Origin: Leyella stercorea
Lineage (GTDB): Bacteria; Bacteroidota; Bacteroidia; Bacteroidales; Bacteroidaceae
Length of the DNA: 54,341 bases
NCBI RefSeq assembly: GCF_019052365.1
Contig: NZ_JAHQUY010000012.1
Coordinates: forward strand, 1-54,341
Direction: 5' to 3'
The notes under the pieces are model-generated. The model did no database searches and was not told the origin of the DNA. It was given only the letters and a program-made list of their open reading frames with translations. Position numbers and translations under genes: made by a program. Shown in pieces: positions 35,074-43,234 of the stretch (the first letter of the stretch is position 1; each line of letters starts with the position of its first letter).

Positions 35074-37908
35074 ATGGAAAATGTAATTAAGAAACTTTTT
35101 GTCGCCATGCTGCTCTGCCTCATGCAGACCGCCGTATGTACTGCCGACACGTTCAAGGGAAAGATTGTGAACGCCGAGACGGGCGAGATTCTCATCGGAG
35201 CAACGGTGCGCAGCGAGATAAACCCGCAGCCGGGATGGTCGATGCAGAACTCAGCGGAGACCGACAGTACGGGCTGTTTCATGCTCGACAGCGGCTGGGA
35301 GGGTCGCATCATGTTCACGTTCAGCATGATCGGCTACAAGAACTCGCGCAAGGTGGACTATGCGTACGGACCCGAGGTGAAAGACACCACCGACCTGGGC
35401 ACCATCAGGCTGCAGCCTACGGCGCTCATGCTGCAGGAGGTGGAGGTGAAGGCGAAGGTGCCGCGCATCACCATGAGTGGCGACACCATCGTGTTCAACC
35501 CCGAGGCGTTCAAGCTGAAAGAGGGCGCGCGCCTCGACGAGCTTATCAAGAAACTGCCGGGCGTGCAGCGTCGCGACGGCAAGCTATACTGGAACGACAA
35601 GCCCATACGCCTGATGATGAACGGCAAGGACATGTTCGGCGGCGACCAAATCTTAGAACAGCTGCCTGCTGACGTGGCTGACAAACTGAAGGTGTACGAC
35701 CGCAAGTCGGAGCTGGCACGCCACACGGGCAACGACGATGGCGATGAAGACCATGTGCTCGACATACAGGTGAAGCCGGGCTTCCTCGACAAGTGGTACG
35801 GCGACATCGAGGCTCAGTATCAGACCAAGAAGCGCTACAGCGCAGCTATCACCGCAAGCCGACTGAGCGACCAAGACCCGCACATGATATACGCCCAGGC
35901 TAACAACGCCAACCGCTACGTAGACAAGACGATTGGCTCTTCCATGAACCGCAACATCGACGGCGACGGCAAGAGCCAGTACGGATCGTACAACTATCAG
36001 CACAACTGGCAGACAAAGGGCACACAGCAATACACAAGCAACCGCTTCAACATAAGTGCCAACATGGGACACAGCGACGGATGGAACAGCGGAAAGGCAT
36101 CGACCGAGACGTTCTTCCCGAACCAGGAGCACACGTTCGGCGTAAAAGACACCTACCGCTACAAGCACAACCTCAAGCCGCAGCTGGAGGCGAAGCTCTT
36201 CGCCTACACCGACTCTGCCAACACCATCGACGTGAAGGTGAAAGCCTCATACGAGAAGTCTCGCAAATCGTACGAGGAGCGATCGGCTTCGTACGGCTAC
36301 CAGCCCGGCCAGTTTGCCTATCACTCGCTGAAGGAGGCGCTCGACGCAAAGCCCGGCGACGCGCTCTACGACCGACTCATCACACGCGACAGCGAGTACG
36401 AGTCGACCGAACTGCAGCAACGCGGACTCAACATCTCGTACATCTGGCAGCACTTCATCGGAAAGAAGGGTTCGTTCATGCTGGGTGGCTACACCAACCT
36501 GAGCGGAACGAACGAGGACACGCACACCAACCACGACGTGGAGTATCTGCGCGAACAGCGCAACGAGAAGCTGTGGCAGTTCTACGACCGCAGCGAACAC
36601 AATCTGAATACGCAGTTCGGCGCTTCGTTCGAATACTGGTTCGGCAAGAAGGTTTACTTCAACGTCTTCGACAACGTGAGATTAAGCCGCACACGCATCG
36701 CACGCAACTTCTTCAGCGACACCGACGAGCAGAACGTGGCTAATGGCACGCCGACAACTGCCGACCCGGCGAACACCACACGCAGACTGACACACAAATG
36801 GACGAACGAGCTGACCGTGAAATCGACCATCACGCCGGTGAAGGCGCTGATGATTATGCCGATGTTCAAATGGAACTACAGTCGCGAGAAGGTCGACTAT
36901 CACTACGGACCGCTCGACACCACAGCCGTGCGCACAAGCAACACGTACGAGCCGTCTATCTTCCTGAAGTGGAAGATGAGCCGCGTGCGCAACATGGACA
37001 TCGCCTTCGCATACAACACCTCCGTGCCCGACCTCGTTAGCACGCTCGGCTACCGCAACACCATCGACCCGCTGCATATATACATGGGCAACCCGCTGCT
37101 GCGCAACTCGCACAGTCATACCACTACGTACAACTACCACCGCATGTGGCTGCGCAAGCAGATTGTGCTGGGCTTTACCGCTTCGTACAACAAGGACATC
37201 AACCCCGAGGCTACGCTCTACAGCTACAACTCGGCTACCGGCGTCTACACGTCTAAACCGATGAACGTGAAGGGCGGCGACATGTGGAAGTTCGCATTCA
37301 ACTACGACCAGGGCATCGGCTTCTACTTCCGACTGATGAACAAGTTCGCGCTGGAGACGGCGAAGTCGTACGGCTTCCTCACCATCGTCGACAACAACGC
37401 CGCCGACGCTCAGCCCGAACTGAACAAGCAGAAGCGACTGGGCATAAACAACGATTTCGAGTTCTCGTACGAGACCGAGAAATTGCAGCTCACGCTCTTC
37501 GACCGTCTGGAGAGCAACCGCTACCGCTACGACGATGCTTCGTACAACACCACGCCGCTGTTCAACAGCGTGGGCATAAGCGCCAACCTGCACCTCGCTC
37601 CGTTCGAGGTGTTCGTGCAGCTGTCTGACGACTATTGTTCGGGCTACGCCACATCGGCTATGAACGGACACAAGCTCAAGTCGATGGCGTCTGTCAGCTG
37701 GAGCTTCTGCAAGAACAAGTGTATGCTGAGCCTGTTTGCCGACGACATCTTCAATAAGGACATCTGGTACGAAAGCGAATACTCAACCTTCCAACGCCAG
37801 GAGTACTCCACAAACTATATTCACCACTATCTGAATCTGAGCTTCAGATACAGATTCGACGCGAAGGCAAAAAAGGGCAAATCGACAACAATAAGCAGTA
37901 GAAGATAA
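35074..37908 (+). CDS. Outer-membrane beta-barrel protein, TonB-receptor-like (large)
   Basis: 944 residues. A signal peptide (about 1-25) is followed by a carboxypeptidase-regulatory-like domain (about 26-115, KGKIVNAETGEILIGATVRS), then a plug-like region (about 120-220, LDELIKKLPGVQRRDGKLYWN and MMNGKDMFGGDQILEQLPA), then a long barrel ending LNLSFRYRFDAKAKK. This arrangement is the receptor-like OMP family without a SusD partner, as in the shorter 14459-16780 gene. The 22-bp tandem repeat lies next to the 3' end of both genes. The ligand is unknown. Confidence 0.88.
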   Translation: MENVIKKLFVAMLLCLMQTAVCTADTFKGKIVNAETGEILIGATVRSEINPQPGWSMQNSAETDSTGCFMLDSGWEGRIMFTFSMIGYKNSRKVDYAYGPEVKDTTDLGTIRLQPTALMLQEVEVKAKVPRITMSGDTIVFNPEAFKLKEGARLDELIKKLPGVQRRDGKLYWNDKPIRLMMNGKDMFGGDQILEQLPADVADKLKVYDRKSELARHTGNDDGDEDHVLDIQVKPGFLDKWYGDIEAQYQTKKRYSAAITASRLSDQDPHMIYAQANNANRYVDKTIGSSMNRNIDGDGKSQYGSYNYQHNWQTKGTQQYTSNRFNISANMGHSDGWNSGKASTETFFPNQEHTFGVKDTYRYKHNLKPQLEAKLFAYTDSANTIDVKVKASYEKSRKSYEERSASYGYQPGQFAYHSLKEALDAKPGDALYDRLITRDSEYESTELQQRGLNISYIWQHFIGKKGSFMLGGYTNLSGTNEDTHTNHDVEYLREQRNEKLWQFYDRSEHNLNTQFGASFEYWFGKKVYFNVFDNVRLSRTRIARNFFSDTDEQNVANGTPTTADPANTTRRLTHKWTNELTVKSTITPVKALMIMPMFKWNYSREKVDYHYGPLDTTAVRTSNTYEPSIFLKWKMSRVRNMDIAFAYNTSVPDLVSTLGYRNTIDPLHIYMGNPLLRNSHSHTTTYNYHRMWLRKQIVLGFTASYNKDINPEATLYSYNSATGVYTSKPMNVKGGDMWKFAFNYDQGIGFYFRLMNKFALETAKSYGFLTIVDNNAADAQPELNKQKRLGINNDFEFSYETEKLQLTLFDRLESNRYRYDDASYNTTPLFNSVGISANLHLAPFEVFVQLSDDYCSGYATSAMNGHKLKSMASVSWSFCKNKCMLSLFADDIFNKDIWYESEYSTFQRQEYSTNYIHHYLNLSFRYRFDAKAKKGKSTTISSRR

Positions 37909-37931
37909 ACTGTCGGTACAAACAAAAAACC

Positions 37932-37958
37932 GTAGCGGAGGTCTCCGGCCTCCGCAGC
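37932..37958 (+). repeat. GCGGAGG hairpin element, copy 2
   Basis: GTAGCGGAGG (37932-37941), a 7-base loop, CCTCCGCAGC (37949-37958), 23 bases after the beta-barrel stop. It is the same element as 16912-16937. Confidence 0.6.
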
Positions 37959-38020
37959 AACCAACAATACGTATTACTATACGACTTGGTGCTAAGTGTG
38001 TACATTCTATATTTATACGA

Positions 38021-38158
38021 ATAGATGGCGGACGCAATCTGATCGGACGGCGGACGCAATCCGATTGGACGGCGGACGCAATCCGATTGGACGGCGGACG
38101 CAATCCGATTGGACGGCGAACGCAATCCGATTGGACGGCGAACGCAATCCGATCGGAC
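38021..38158. repeat. 22-bp tandem repeat, locus 2 (6 units)
   Basis: Units start at 38021 (decayed), 38043, 38065, 38087, 38109 and 38131, with a partial seventh. The core is GGACGGCGGACGCAATCC. Compared with locus 1 the main changes are GACGCAAT for GACGGAAT and GATTGG for GATCGG. It lies between two convergent genes. Apart from this and the GCGGAGG hairpin, the 307-base gap shows nothing. Confidence 0.92.
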
Positions 38159-38215
38159 TTTCTAATAATCTATAGAGTAAAATTAGTGTTTGTTACAAAA
38201 CATAACCTGCAACTT

Positions 38216-39055
38216 CTACTTTCTGAACCTTTTGGACACAGCCGAATAGCCGCAGCGCTGGCAGAGTGGCTCTACGGCGGTATGACTGGTGAAGCCGTCG
38301 TAGAGGGCACGTGCTCTTGGCGAGGCAAGTATATCGGCGAGGCTATGACTGAACAGATTGCCAAGCGCGATGTCGCCGTTATGGTCGAGACAGCACGGCA
38401 CAACGTTACCATCGACGAGCACGCCAATCTGATTGCGCAAGGCGTAGCAGAACACCTCCTGCTCGTCGTAAGTGGCGTTCTGAAGATCGGGCCATTCGAA
38501 CATATTGTCGTTCTCGACAAAGAGGTTTTCGGCAAGTCGCCATCCGTCGTGGCGTTCCGTCCAAGGACGCGGCTGGCGTTGCGCAATCAGGTCGAGAATC
38601 TCCGCGTTCTGGCTGTTGTGTCCGCCCTCGTTCCATAGGCGCAGCACAACGACACAGCCGCGGCGCGCAGCCTCCTGCGAGAAAGCCATCACCTCGTCTA
38701 CATACCCGGCAAGATTCTCCTTGGCGTTGCCCTCGTGCGAGTGGAGCGAAATCTGAATCTTATGAGGCAGAGCGTCCAAAAGGTCTGGGCGTCGCGAGAG
38801 CAGAGTGCCGTTGGTGGTGATAACGGGCACGAAACCCTTGCGGCGAGCCATCAGCACAAACTGCGGCAGCAGCGGATGGAGGAACGGTTCGCCCATCAGA
38901 TGGAAATAGAGGAACTTCACCTCGCCCTCGAGTCGCGAGGTCAAAGCGTCAAATTCGTCCAACGTCAGCGTGTGCTTCGCCCTCTCGGTCTTCGGGCAGA
39001 ACACACAGTTGAGGTTGCACACATTAGTTATTTCGAGATAGCATCGTGTAATCAT
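38216..39055 (-). CDS. Radical SAM protein with SPASM-like C-terminus
   Basis: 279 residues. The CxxxCxxC cluster motif is Cys13, Cys17 and Cys20 (EITNVCNLNCVFCPKTER). The TIM-barrel motifs HLMGEPFLHP and ITTNGTLL follow. A C-terminal set (VDGNVVPCCLDHNGD and EPLCQRCGY) could bind a second cluster. Such proteins modify peptides, proteins or tRNA; the substrate here is unknown. The neighbour upstream is a cyclophilin on the same strand, 51 bases away. Confidence 0.85.
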   Translation of the reverse strand: MITRCYLEITNVCNLNCVFCPKTERAKHTLTLDEFDALTSRLEGEVKFLYFHLMGEPFLHPLLPQFVLMARRKGFVPVITTNGTLLSRRPDLLDALPHKIQISLHSHEGNAKENLAGYVDEVMAFSQEAARRGCVVVLRLWNEGGHNSQNAEILDLIAQRQPRPWTERHDGWRLAENLFVENDNMFEWPDLQNATYDEQEVFCYALRNQIGVLVDGNVVPCCLDHNGDIALGNLFSHSLADILASPRARALYDGFTSHTAVEPLCQRCGYSAVSKRFRK

Positions 39056-39106
39056 ATCGGTTTGTTATTGCGGTATGGCATCTTGTTATCTTGTCACATT
39101 TCGTCA

Positions 39107-39937
39107 TTACTTTCTTTTAACCGGCTTCTTCGCCACACGCTTCATTACCTTCTTCGGCTTCTTCTCCATGCCCGGCAGGTCCTTCAGAATAGTGGCTTTT
39201 ACGATACGCACATCCTCAAGCGGACGGTCGTTGGCGTCGCGCTGCACACGCTGTATGCGGTCTACCACATCCATGCCGTCGAGCACCTCGCCGAACACCG
39301 TGTAGCCGCCGTCGAGGTGCGGCGTGCCGCCGACGGTGGTATACGCCTCGCGCATCTCGTCGGTCATCTGTATGCTGTCGCCGAAAAGCTGACGCAGATT
39401 GTCGCGTCCGCGCTGCAGTCCGCGCTCGTCCTGCTTGCGTCCGTAGACGATGTAGAACTGCGAACTGCTCGACTCGCGTTTCGGGTTCACCATATCCGGC
39501 TCGCGTGCTGCCGCCAGAGCGCCACGCTTGTGGTAAATCTGCGGCAAACGAATCTCCGCCGGAATGGTATAGTCGAGCGAGTGGTCGCCGAGCACCGCTC
39601 CCTTCGGAGCGTTCTTGCTGTACGGGTCGCCAGCCTGAATCATGAAGTCGGGTATGACACGGTGGAACAGCAGCGAGTCGTAGTAGTGATACTCGCGTAT
39701 GAGCTTAAGAAAGTTGTCGCGATGCAGCGGCGTCTCGTTATACAGCGCCACCCGAATATTGCCCATCGTCGTCTCAATGAGCACCTCCGGTCGCTCCTCT
39801 GCCTTCACAGTCGTTACTTTGCCCACGTTCTTCGCTGTCTTGATGGTTGTTCCCGCTTTGCCCACGTTCTTCGCTGTCTGCGCACCTACGCCGATGCAAA
39901 CCAAGAGCATCGAAATAATCAGCATTACATTCTTCAT
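39107..39937 (-). CDS. Secreted cyclophilin-type peptidyl-prolyl isomerase
   Basis: 276 residues. A signal peptide (about 1-19) is followed by a short Lys-rich linker with a duplicated TAKNVGK, then the cyclophilin domain (about 50-250) with FHRVIPDFMIQAGDP, KRESSSSQFYIVYG and GGYTVFGEVLDGMDVVD. The last 20 residues are strongly basic. It catalyses proline isomerisation in the periplasm. Insertions relative to the minimal cyclophilin fold are typical of Bacteroidetes members. Confidence 0.92.
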   Translation of the reverse strand: MKNVMLIISMLLVCIGVGAQTAKNVGKAGTTIKTAKNVGKVTTVKAEERPEVLIETTMGNIRVALYNETPLHRDNFLKLIREYHYYDSLLFHRVIPDFMIQAGDPYSKNAPKGAVLGDHSLDYTIPAEIRLPQIYHKRGALAAAREPDMVNPKRESSSSQFYIVYGRKQDERGLQRGRDNLRQLFGDSIQMTDEMREAYTTVGGTPHLDGGYTVFGEVLDGMDVVDRIQRVQRDANDRPLEDVRIVKATILKDLPGMEKKPKKVMKRVAKKPVKRK

Positions 39938-39942
39938 ATGTT

Positions 39943-40007
39943 TATAAGTTATATTTATAGGTTGTATCTATAAGTTGTATTTATAGGTTGTATATATAAG
40001 TTGTGTA
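39943..40007. repeat. 13-bp tandem repeat upstream of the cyclophilin gene
   Basis: Five units starting at 39943, 39956, 39969, 39982 and 39995. They alternate TATAAGTT and TATAGGTT starts, so the true period may be 26. The repeat begins 5 bases before the cyclophilin start codon, in its leader. Confidence 0.8.
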
Positions 40008-40102
40008 AAGTCACACATTCATAATATTAAAAGAGTTGCACCATTATAACACAGTTCCATATAAAACAATATTATTTCTTCGTCAACATTTGTATTTTCC
40101 GT

Positions 40103-40136
40103 CAAAGTTAACACAAATTTATAATATACGGACAAA
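40103..40136 (-). promoter_or_regulatory. Possible promoter of the cyclophilin gene
   Basis: On the minus strand TTTG (40133-40136), 22 bases, TAACTTTG (40103-40110). It would place the 13-bp repeats in a leader of about 160 bases. Further TAACTTTG-like boxes nearby make the exact one uncertain. Confidence 0.45.
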
Positions 40137-40144
40137 GTTAGCCA

Positions 40145-40220
40145 TAAAGTTAATCACAAAGTGCCACAAAAGTTAGTTGCAAAAACCTACAATTCATAGT
40201 ACTCAACATCCACAAACATT
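40145..40220 (+). repeat. 76-bp direct repeat, copy A
   Basis: This segment recurs at 45501-45576 with 72 of 76 bases identical and clean ends. It stands 42 bases before the -7 element of the sensor-kinase gene. It contains repeated CACAAA strings (CACAAAGTGCCACAAAAG) that could be binding sites for an activator. Confidence 0.9.
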
Positions 40221-40262
40221 GATTCATCATCAGAATAGTGTAAATATTTAGAACATTATCGC

Positions 40263-40270
40263 TACCTTTG
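40263..40270 (+). promoter_or_regulatory. -7 element of the sensor-kinase operon
   Basis: TACCTTTG without a matching TTTG upstream. This suggests dependence on an activator bound at the 76-bp repeat. A start near 40277 excludes the earlier ATG at 40268 as translation start. Confidence 0.6.
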
Positions 40271-40300
40271 CATCAGAGATTCATACCTAAACCCACTCAA

Positions 40301-42127
40301 ATGAGAAAAATTCTACTATTACTGCTTGCGCTTCTGATGCTTGCATGCAACAGAACCAAACACAATTCAGCGACCGACCACGCTTACTCCATGCTCGAAC
40401 GTGTAGCCGAGCTCAACGCAGGAGGCGACAAACATGGAGCATTGGCTCTGGCAGACAGTGCCCTACGGATGCACCCGGCTGACACTACCCGATGCTGGCT
40501 TTTGAGTGAGAAGGCAGTGACGCTTGTCGACATGGGGCGCATGGCGGATGCCGTCGGCGTGGCTCAGGGCGCTTACCGTCTGGCAGAGAGGCTACATGAC
40601 TTAGACGCTATGCTCAATCTGCGTGGCACTATGGGCATAGCCTACCGCAGGCTTGGCAAGACCGACTCGGCTTTGGTGCAGTATAAGGAAGGCATACAGA
40701 TGGCGCTTGCAGAGCACAATGCCGAATATGAGATATATCTGAACAACTGTGTCACGGTGTTATACTCCGAAAGCAACCGCTTTGCAGAGGCTCTTCACTA
40801 TGCCGAAAAGACCGAAAAGGCAGCCCTCGCAGCCAACGACACCATACAGCGATTGTCGGCACGTGCCAACATCGGAGGTATATATCTGAGGCAGAACCGC
40901 CATCGTATGGCACTCGAAGCTATGCTGCCGTGCTGGCAAGAGGTGAAGAGCGTAGGCTATAACGTGCTCACGCTGAAGTTCCTTTCTATCATTCTGAAGT
41001 CGTACAGCGTATTGGGCGACTATCAATCTGTGGCGCAATACATGCAATATGCCGACCGTGTAATGGACGGAATGGCTGCCAGCAGTAACGGAGTTTTGGG
41101 CATTCTTGAGGTCAAAGCCAATCTTCTTGGCAAGCAGCATAGATACGCCGAGCAACTCGCACTTGTGGACAGCATCATCGCCAGCGGCACACATAACCAG
41201 GCAATGCCGTTAGACAAGATGCTGCGCATGAAAGCCCTGTGTCTCGAAAACATGAATCGCAACGCTGAAGCGCTCGCGTTCATGAACCGTGCCTATGCCG
41301 TACTCGACTCTGTAAAGCAAAGCGATATTGAGAAAAGCATGAGCGAATTCACGGTGAAATACAAGACTCTGGAAACGGAGACGGCTCTGGCTGAATCCAA
41401 ACGCGAGACTGCCGAGAAAGCCAATCAGGTGCTGTGGCTTGTGGTGGCGGTAGTGCTACTGCTGGGAGTGGTAGGCATTATGCTCTATCGCAGACGCATC
41501 GCTGCACAGCAGGCGTTGTTGCACGAGAAGCAGAGCTACATCGACGGGCTCGAGAGCGAGCGTGAGCGCATAGCCAAGGATCTGCACGACGGAGTGTGCA
41601 ACGACATCCTCGCCACCAAACTGATGCTTGCTACAGACAGCATTCATGCCGAGCAGTATCTCGATGACGTATGGCGCAACGTGCGCCAGTTATCGCACGA
41701 GCTTATGCCTCCATCTTTCGCCACGGTCACACTCGACGCTGTGGTGCGCTCGTATGTAGCCGCCATCAACAAGAACGGTGGCCGCGACATCTCGCTCAAG
41801 ATAGACACTGCGTTCGATTGGAGCAGTCTGCCGCAACAAGTGGCTTACGAGATATACCGCATTATTCAGGAGTCGACAGCCAATGCTATGAAATACGGCG
41901 ACCACAGCACCATAGACATATCGCTGACTGCCAACGACGGCAACCTATGCGTATGCGTTGCCAACGGCATAGGCACCCGTTCGGCAGACGGCAGGCACAC
42001 TTCCGACCATGGCATAGGACAGCAGACGCTGCAGAAACGAGCTGACCGCATCGGTGCAAAGCTGACCGTAAGTGAGGCAGATATGCGCCATAGGCTGACG
42101 CTGACTTACCGACTCGCCACCATATAA
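40301..42127 (+). CDS. Lipoprotein-like TPR sensor histidine kinase
   Basis: 608 residues from ATG at 40301, chosen because the promoter lies over the earlier ATG and because MRKILLLLLALLMLAC is a lipoprotein signal (Cys16). The periplasmic sensor is a TPR array (about 30-340). One membrane helix follows (about 378-396), then a coiled linker, the HisKA_3 dimerisation helix with the phospho-acceptor His429 (ERIAKDLHDGVCNDILATKL), and a HATPase domain with an N-box (YEIYRIIQESTANAMKYGDH) and G-box (DHGIGQQTLQKRADRIGAKL). It should phosphorylate the NarL-type regulator encoded 24 bases downstream. A lipidated Cys ahead of a membrane helix would tether the sensor at both ends. Confidence 0.9.
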   Translation: MRKILLLLLALLMLACNRTKHNSATDHAYSMLERVAELNAGGDKHGALALADSALRMHPADTTRCWLLSEKAVTLVDMGRMADAVGVAQGAYRLAERLHDLDAMLNLRGTMGIAYRRLGKTDSALVQYKEGIQMALAEHNAEYEIYLNNCVTVLYSESNRFAEALHYAEKTEKAALAANDTIQRLSARANIGGIYLRQNRHRMALEAMLPCWQEVKSVGYNVLTLKFLSIILKSYSVLGDYQSVAQYMQYADRVMDGMAASSNGVLGILEVKANLLGKQHRYAEQLALVDSIIASGTHNQAMPLDKMLRMKALCLENMNRNAEALAFMNRAYAVLDSVKQSDIEKSMSEFTVKYKTLETETALAESKRETAEKANQVLWLVVAVVLLLGVVGIMLYRRRIAAQQALLHEKQSYIDGLESERERIAKDLHDGVCNDILATKLMLATDSIHAEQYLDDVWRNVRQLSHELMPPSFATVTLDAVVRSYVAAINKNGGRDISLKIDTAFDWSSLPQQVAYEIYRIIQESTANAMKYGDHSTIDISLTANDGNLCVCVANGIGTRSADGRHTSDHGIGQQTLQKRADRIGAKLTVSEADMRHRLTLTYRLATI

Positions 42128-42151
42128 TCACACCTTTACCAATTGAAAACA

Positions 42152-42769
42152 ATGACAATACTCATCGTCGACGACCACCCCATAGTGCTGAAGGGTATAC
42201 ACGCCCTAATGGCTTCGTCGTTTGCCGAAGCCCGTATCGTGGATGCCGCAGGACTTAAAGAGGCAGAACAGATGCTCAACCGACATAAAGTAGACATACT
42301 TATAACCGATCTCGACCTCAACGGCGAAAGCGGATCCATGCTCATAGAGCACGTTCGCGACGTACAACCAGCCACACAAGTGGTGGTATATACCATGCAC
42401 GAAGAACCCTGGTCGGTAGGCGAGATAGCCGATATGGACACCGAGGCGGTGGTGATGAAGAGCGACAACGCTGCGGAACTACTTATGGCCGTTAAGAGTC
42501 TTTGTGACGGCAAGGGCTACTATAGTCCAACCTTCTTCCGGCTGCTCAATTCATTGAAGCGCCATCCAGACCGTCTGTCCGACCGCGAGAAGCAGGTCGT
42601 CAGTCTCACGGCAATGGGACTTTCGGCTGCTGACATGGCTTCAAGGCTTGGCATCAGTGCCAATACCGTTGAGTTCCACCGCCGTCGTATCATGCAGAAA
42701 CTCAATGTTGCCAACGCTGCCGAAATGATAAGCCGGGCAACTGAATTGGGCTTGAAGGCAAACATCTGA
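42152..42769 (+). CDS. NarL/FixJ-type response regulator
   Basis: 205 residues from ATG at 42152 (a TTG lies three codons earlier). The receiver domain (1-120) has Asp7-Asp8, the phospho-acceptor Asp53 (ILITDLDLNGESG), the Thr in VVYTMHEE and the Lys in VVMKSDN. The LuxR-type HTH (about 142-200) has LSDREKQVVSLTAMGLSAAD and ISANTVEFHRRRIMQKLNV. It is the cognate partner of the upstream kinase by position. Likely targets are the two promoters behind the 76-bp repeats; this is inference. Confidence 0.93.
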   Translation: MTILIVDDHPIVLKGIHALMASSFAEARIVDAAGLKEAEQMLNRHKVDILITDLDLNGESGSMLIEHVRDVQPATQVVVYTMHEEPWSVGEIADMDTEAVVMKSDNAAELLMAVKSLCDGKGYYSPTFFRLLNSLKRHPDRLSDREKQVVSLTAMGLSAADMASRLGISANTVEFHRRRIMQKLNVANAAEMISRATELGLKANI

Positions 42770-42839
42770 TGCCGGATAGCTATAAAGTGTTTTATGTCGG
42801 TCGGACAGCGGCTCGGCTGACTACGGAAAACCATAGCTG

Positions 42840-42882
42840 ACCCCCTACCAAAAACAATAGTTCTTAGTTTTTGGTAGGGGGT
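42840..42882 (+). terminator. Strong hairpin after the response regulator
   Basis: A 16-bp stem, ACCCCCTACCAAAAAC (42840-42855) with 42867-42882, and an 11-base loop. No T-run follows. It separates the kinase-regulator transcript from the next gene's promoter and may end or stabilise the mRNA. Confidence 0.65.
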
Positions 42883-42921
42883 TACTGTATTAAAAGGAAT
42901 ATATTTACTATTATTTTTCTA

Positions 42922-42929
42922 TACCTTTG
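42922..42929 (+). promoter_or_regulatory. -7 element of the small HTH gene
   Basis: TACCTTTG at 42922-42929, 37 bases before ATG 42967. The transcript would begin inside the longer open frame, which fixes the start of the small protein at 42967. Confidence 0.65.
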
Positions 42930-42966
42930 TAACCAAACAGCGTACTCATTATCAAATACCAGCTAC

Positions 42967-43176
42967 ATGAATACCGATATAAAGGACAGTATCACCACAC
43001 GCGAAAAGGAGATATTAAGTCTGCTCGCCATAGGACTTAGCAGCAAAGAGATTTCGGAAAAGTTGTTCATATCTCCACATACCGTGGAGTATCATCGCCG
43101 ACAACTGCTCAAGAAAACAAAATCGCGAAATATCGCACAGCTCATCGGAACCGTTTATCGTATGGGAATACTGTGA
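42967..43176 (+). CDS. Orphan LuxR-type HTH protein without receiver domain
   Basis: 69 residues from ATG at 42967. It consists of only a LuxR/GerE DNA-binding domain: ITTREKEILSLLAIGLSSKE, ISEKLFISPHTVEYHRRQL and a final dimerisation helix. It resembles the output domain of the adjacent response regulator (EKQVVSLTAMGLSAAD; TVEFHRR), so it may be a duplicated domain that binds the same sites constitutively or competes for them. The 58-base gap to the next gene has no clear promoter, so the two are probably cotranscribed. Confidence 0.85.
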   Translation: MNTDIKDSITTREKEILSLLAIGLSSKEISEKLFISPHTVEYHRRQLLKKTKSRNIAQLIGTVYRMGIL

Positions 43177-43234
43177 GGGTTGTCGTCCGGCTACAGAAGG
43201 ATTTGTATTTGTCAAAACTTAATAAACATATAAT

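Noticed and set aside
38021..38158. Plasmid iterons, because 22-bp repeats are typical of them
   Set aside because: No replication initiator gene or AT-rich origin is nearby, and housekeeping genes surround both loci.
38216..39055. Radical SAM maturase for the 71-residue peptide (RiPP cluster)
   Set aside because: The two genes are 6.6 kb apart on opposite strands with unrelated genes between, there is no RiPP recognition element, and the peptide lacks recurring modifiable core motifs.
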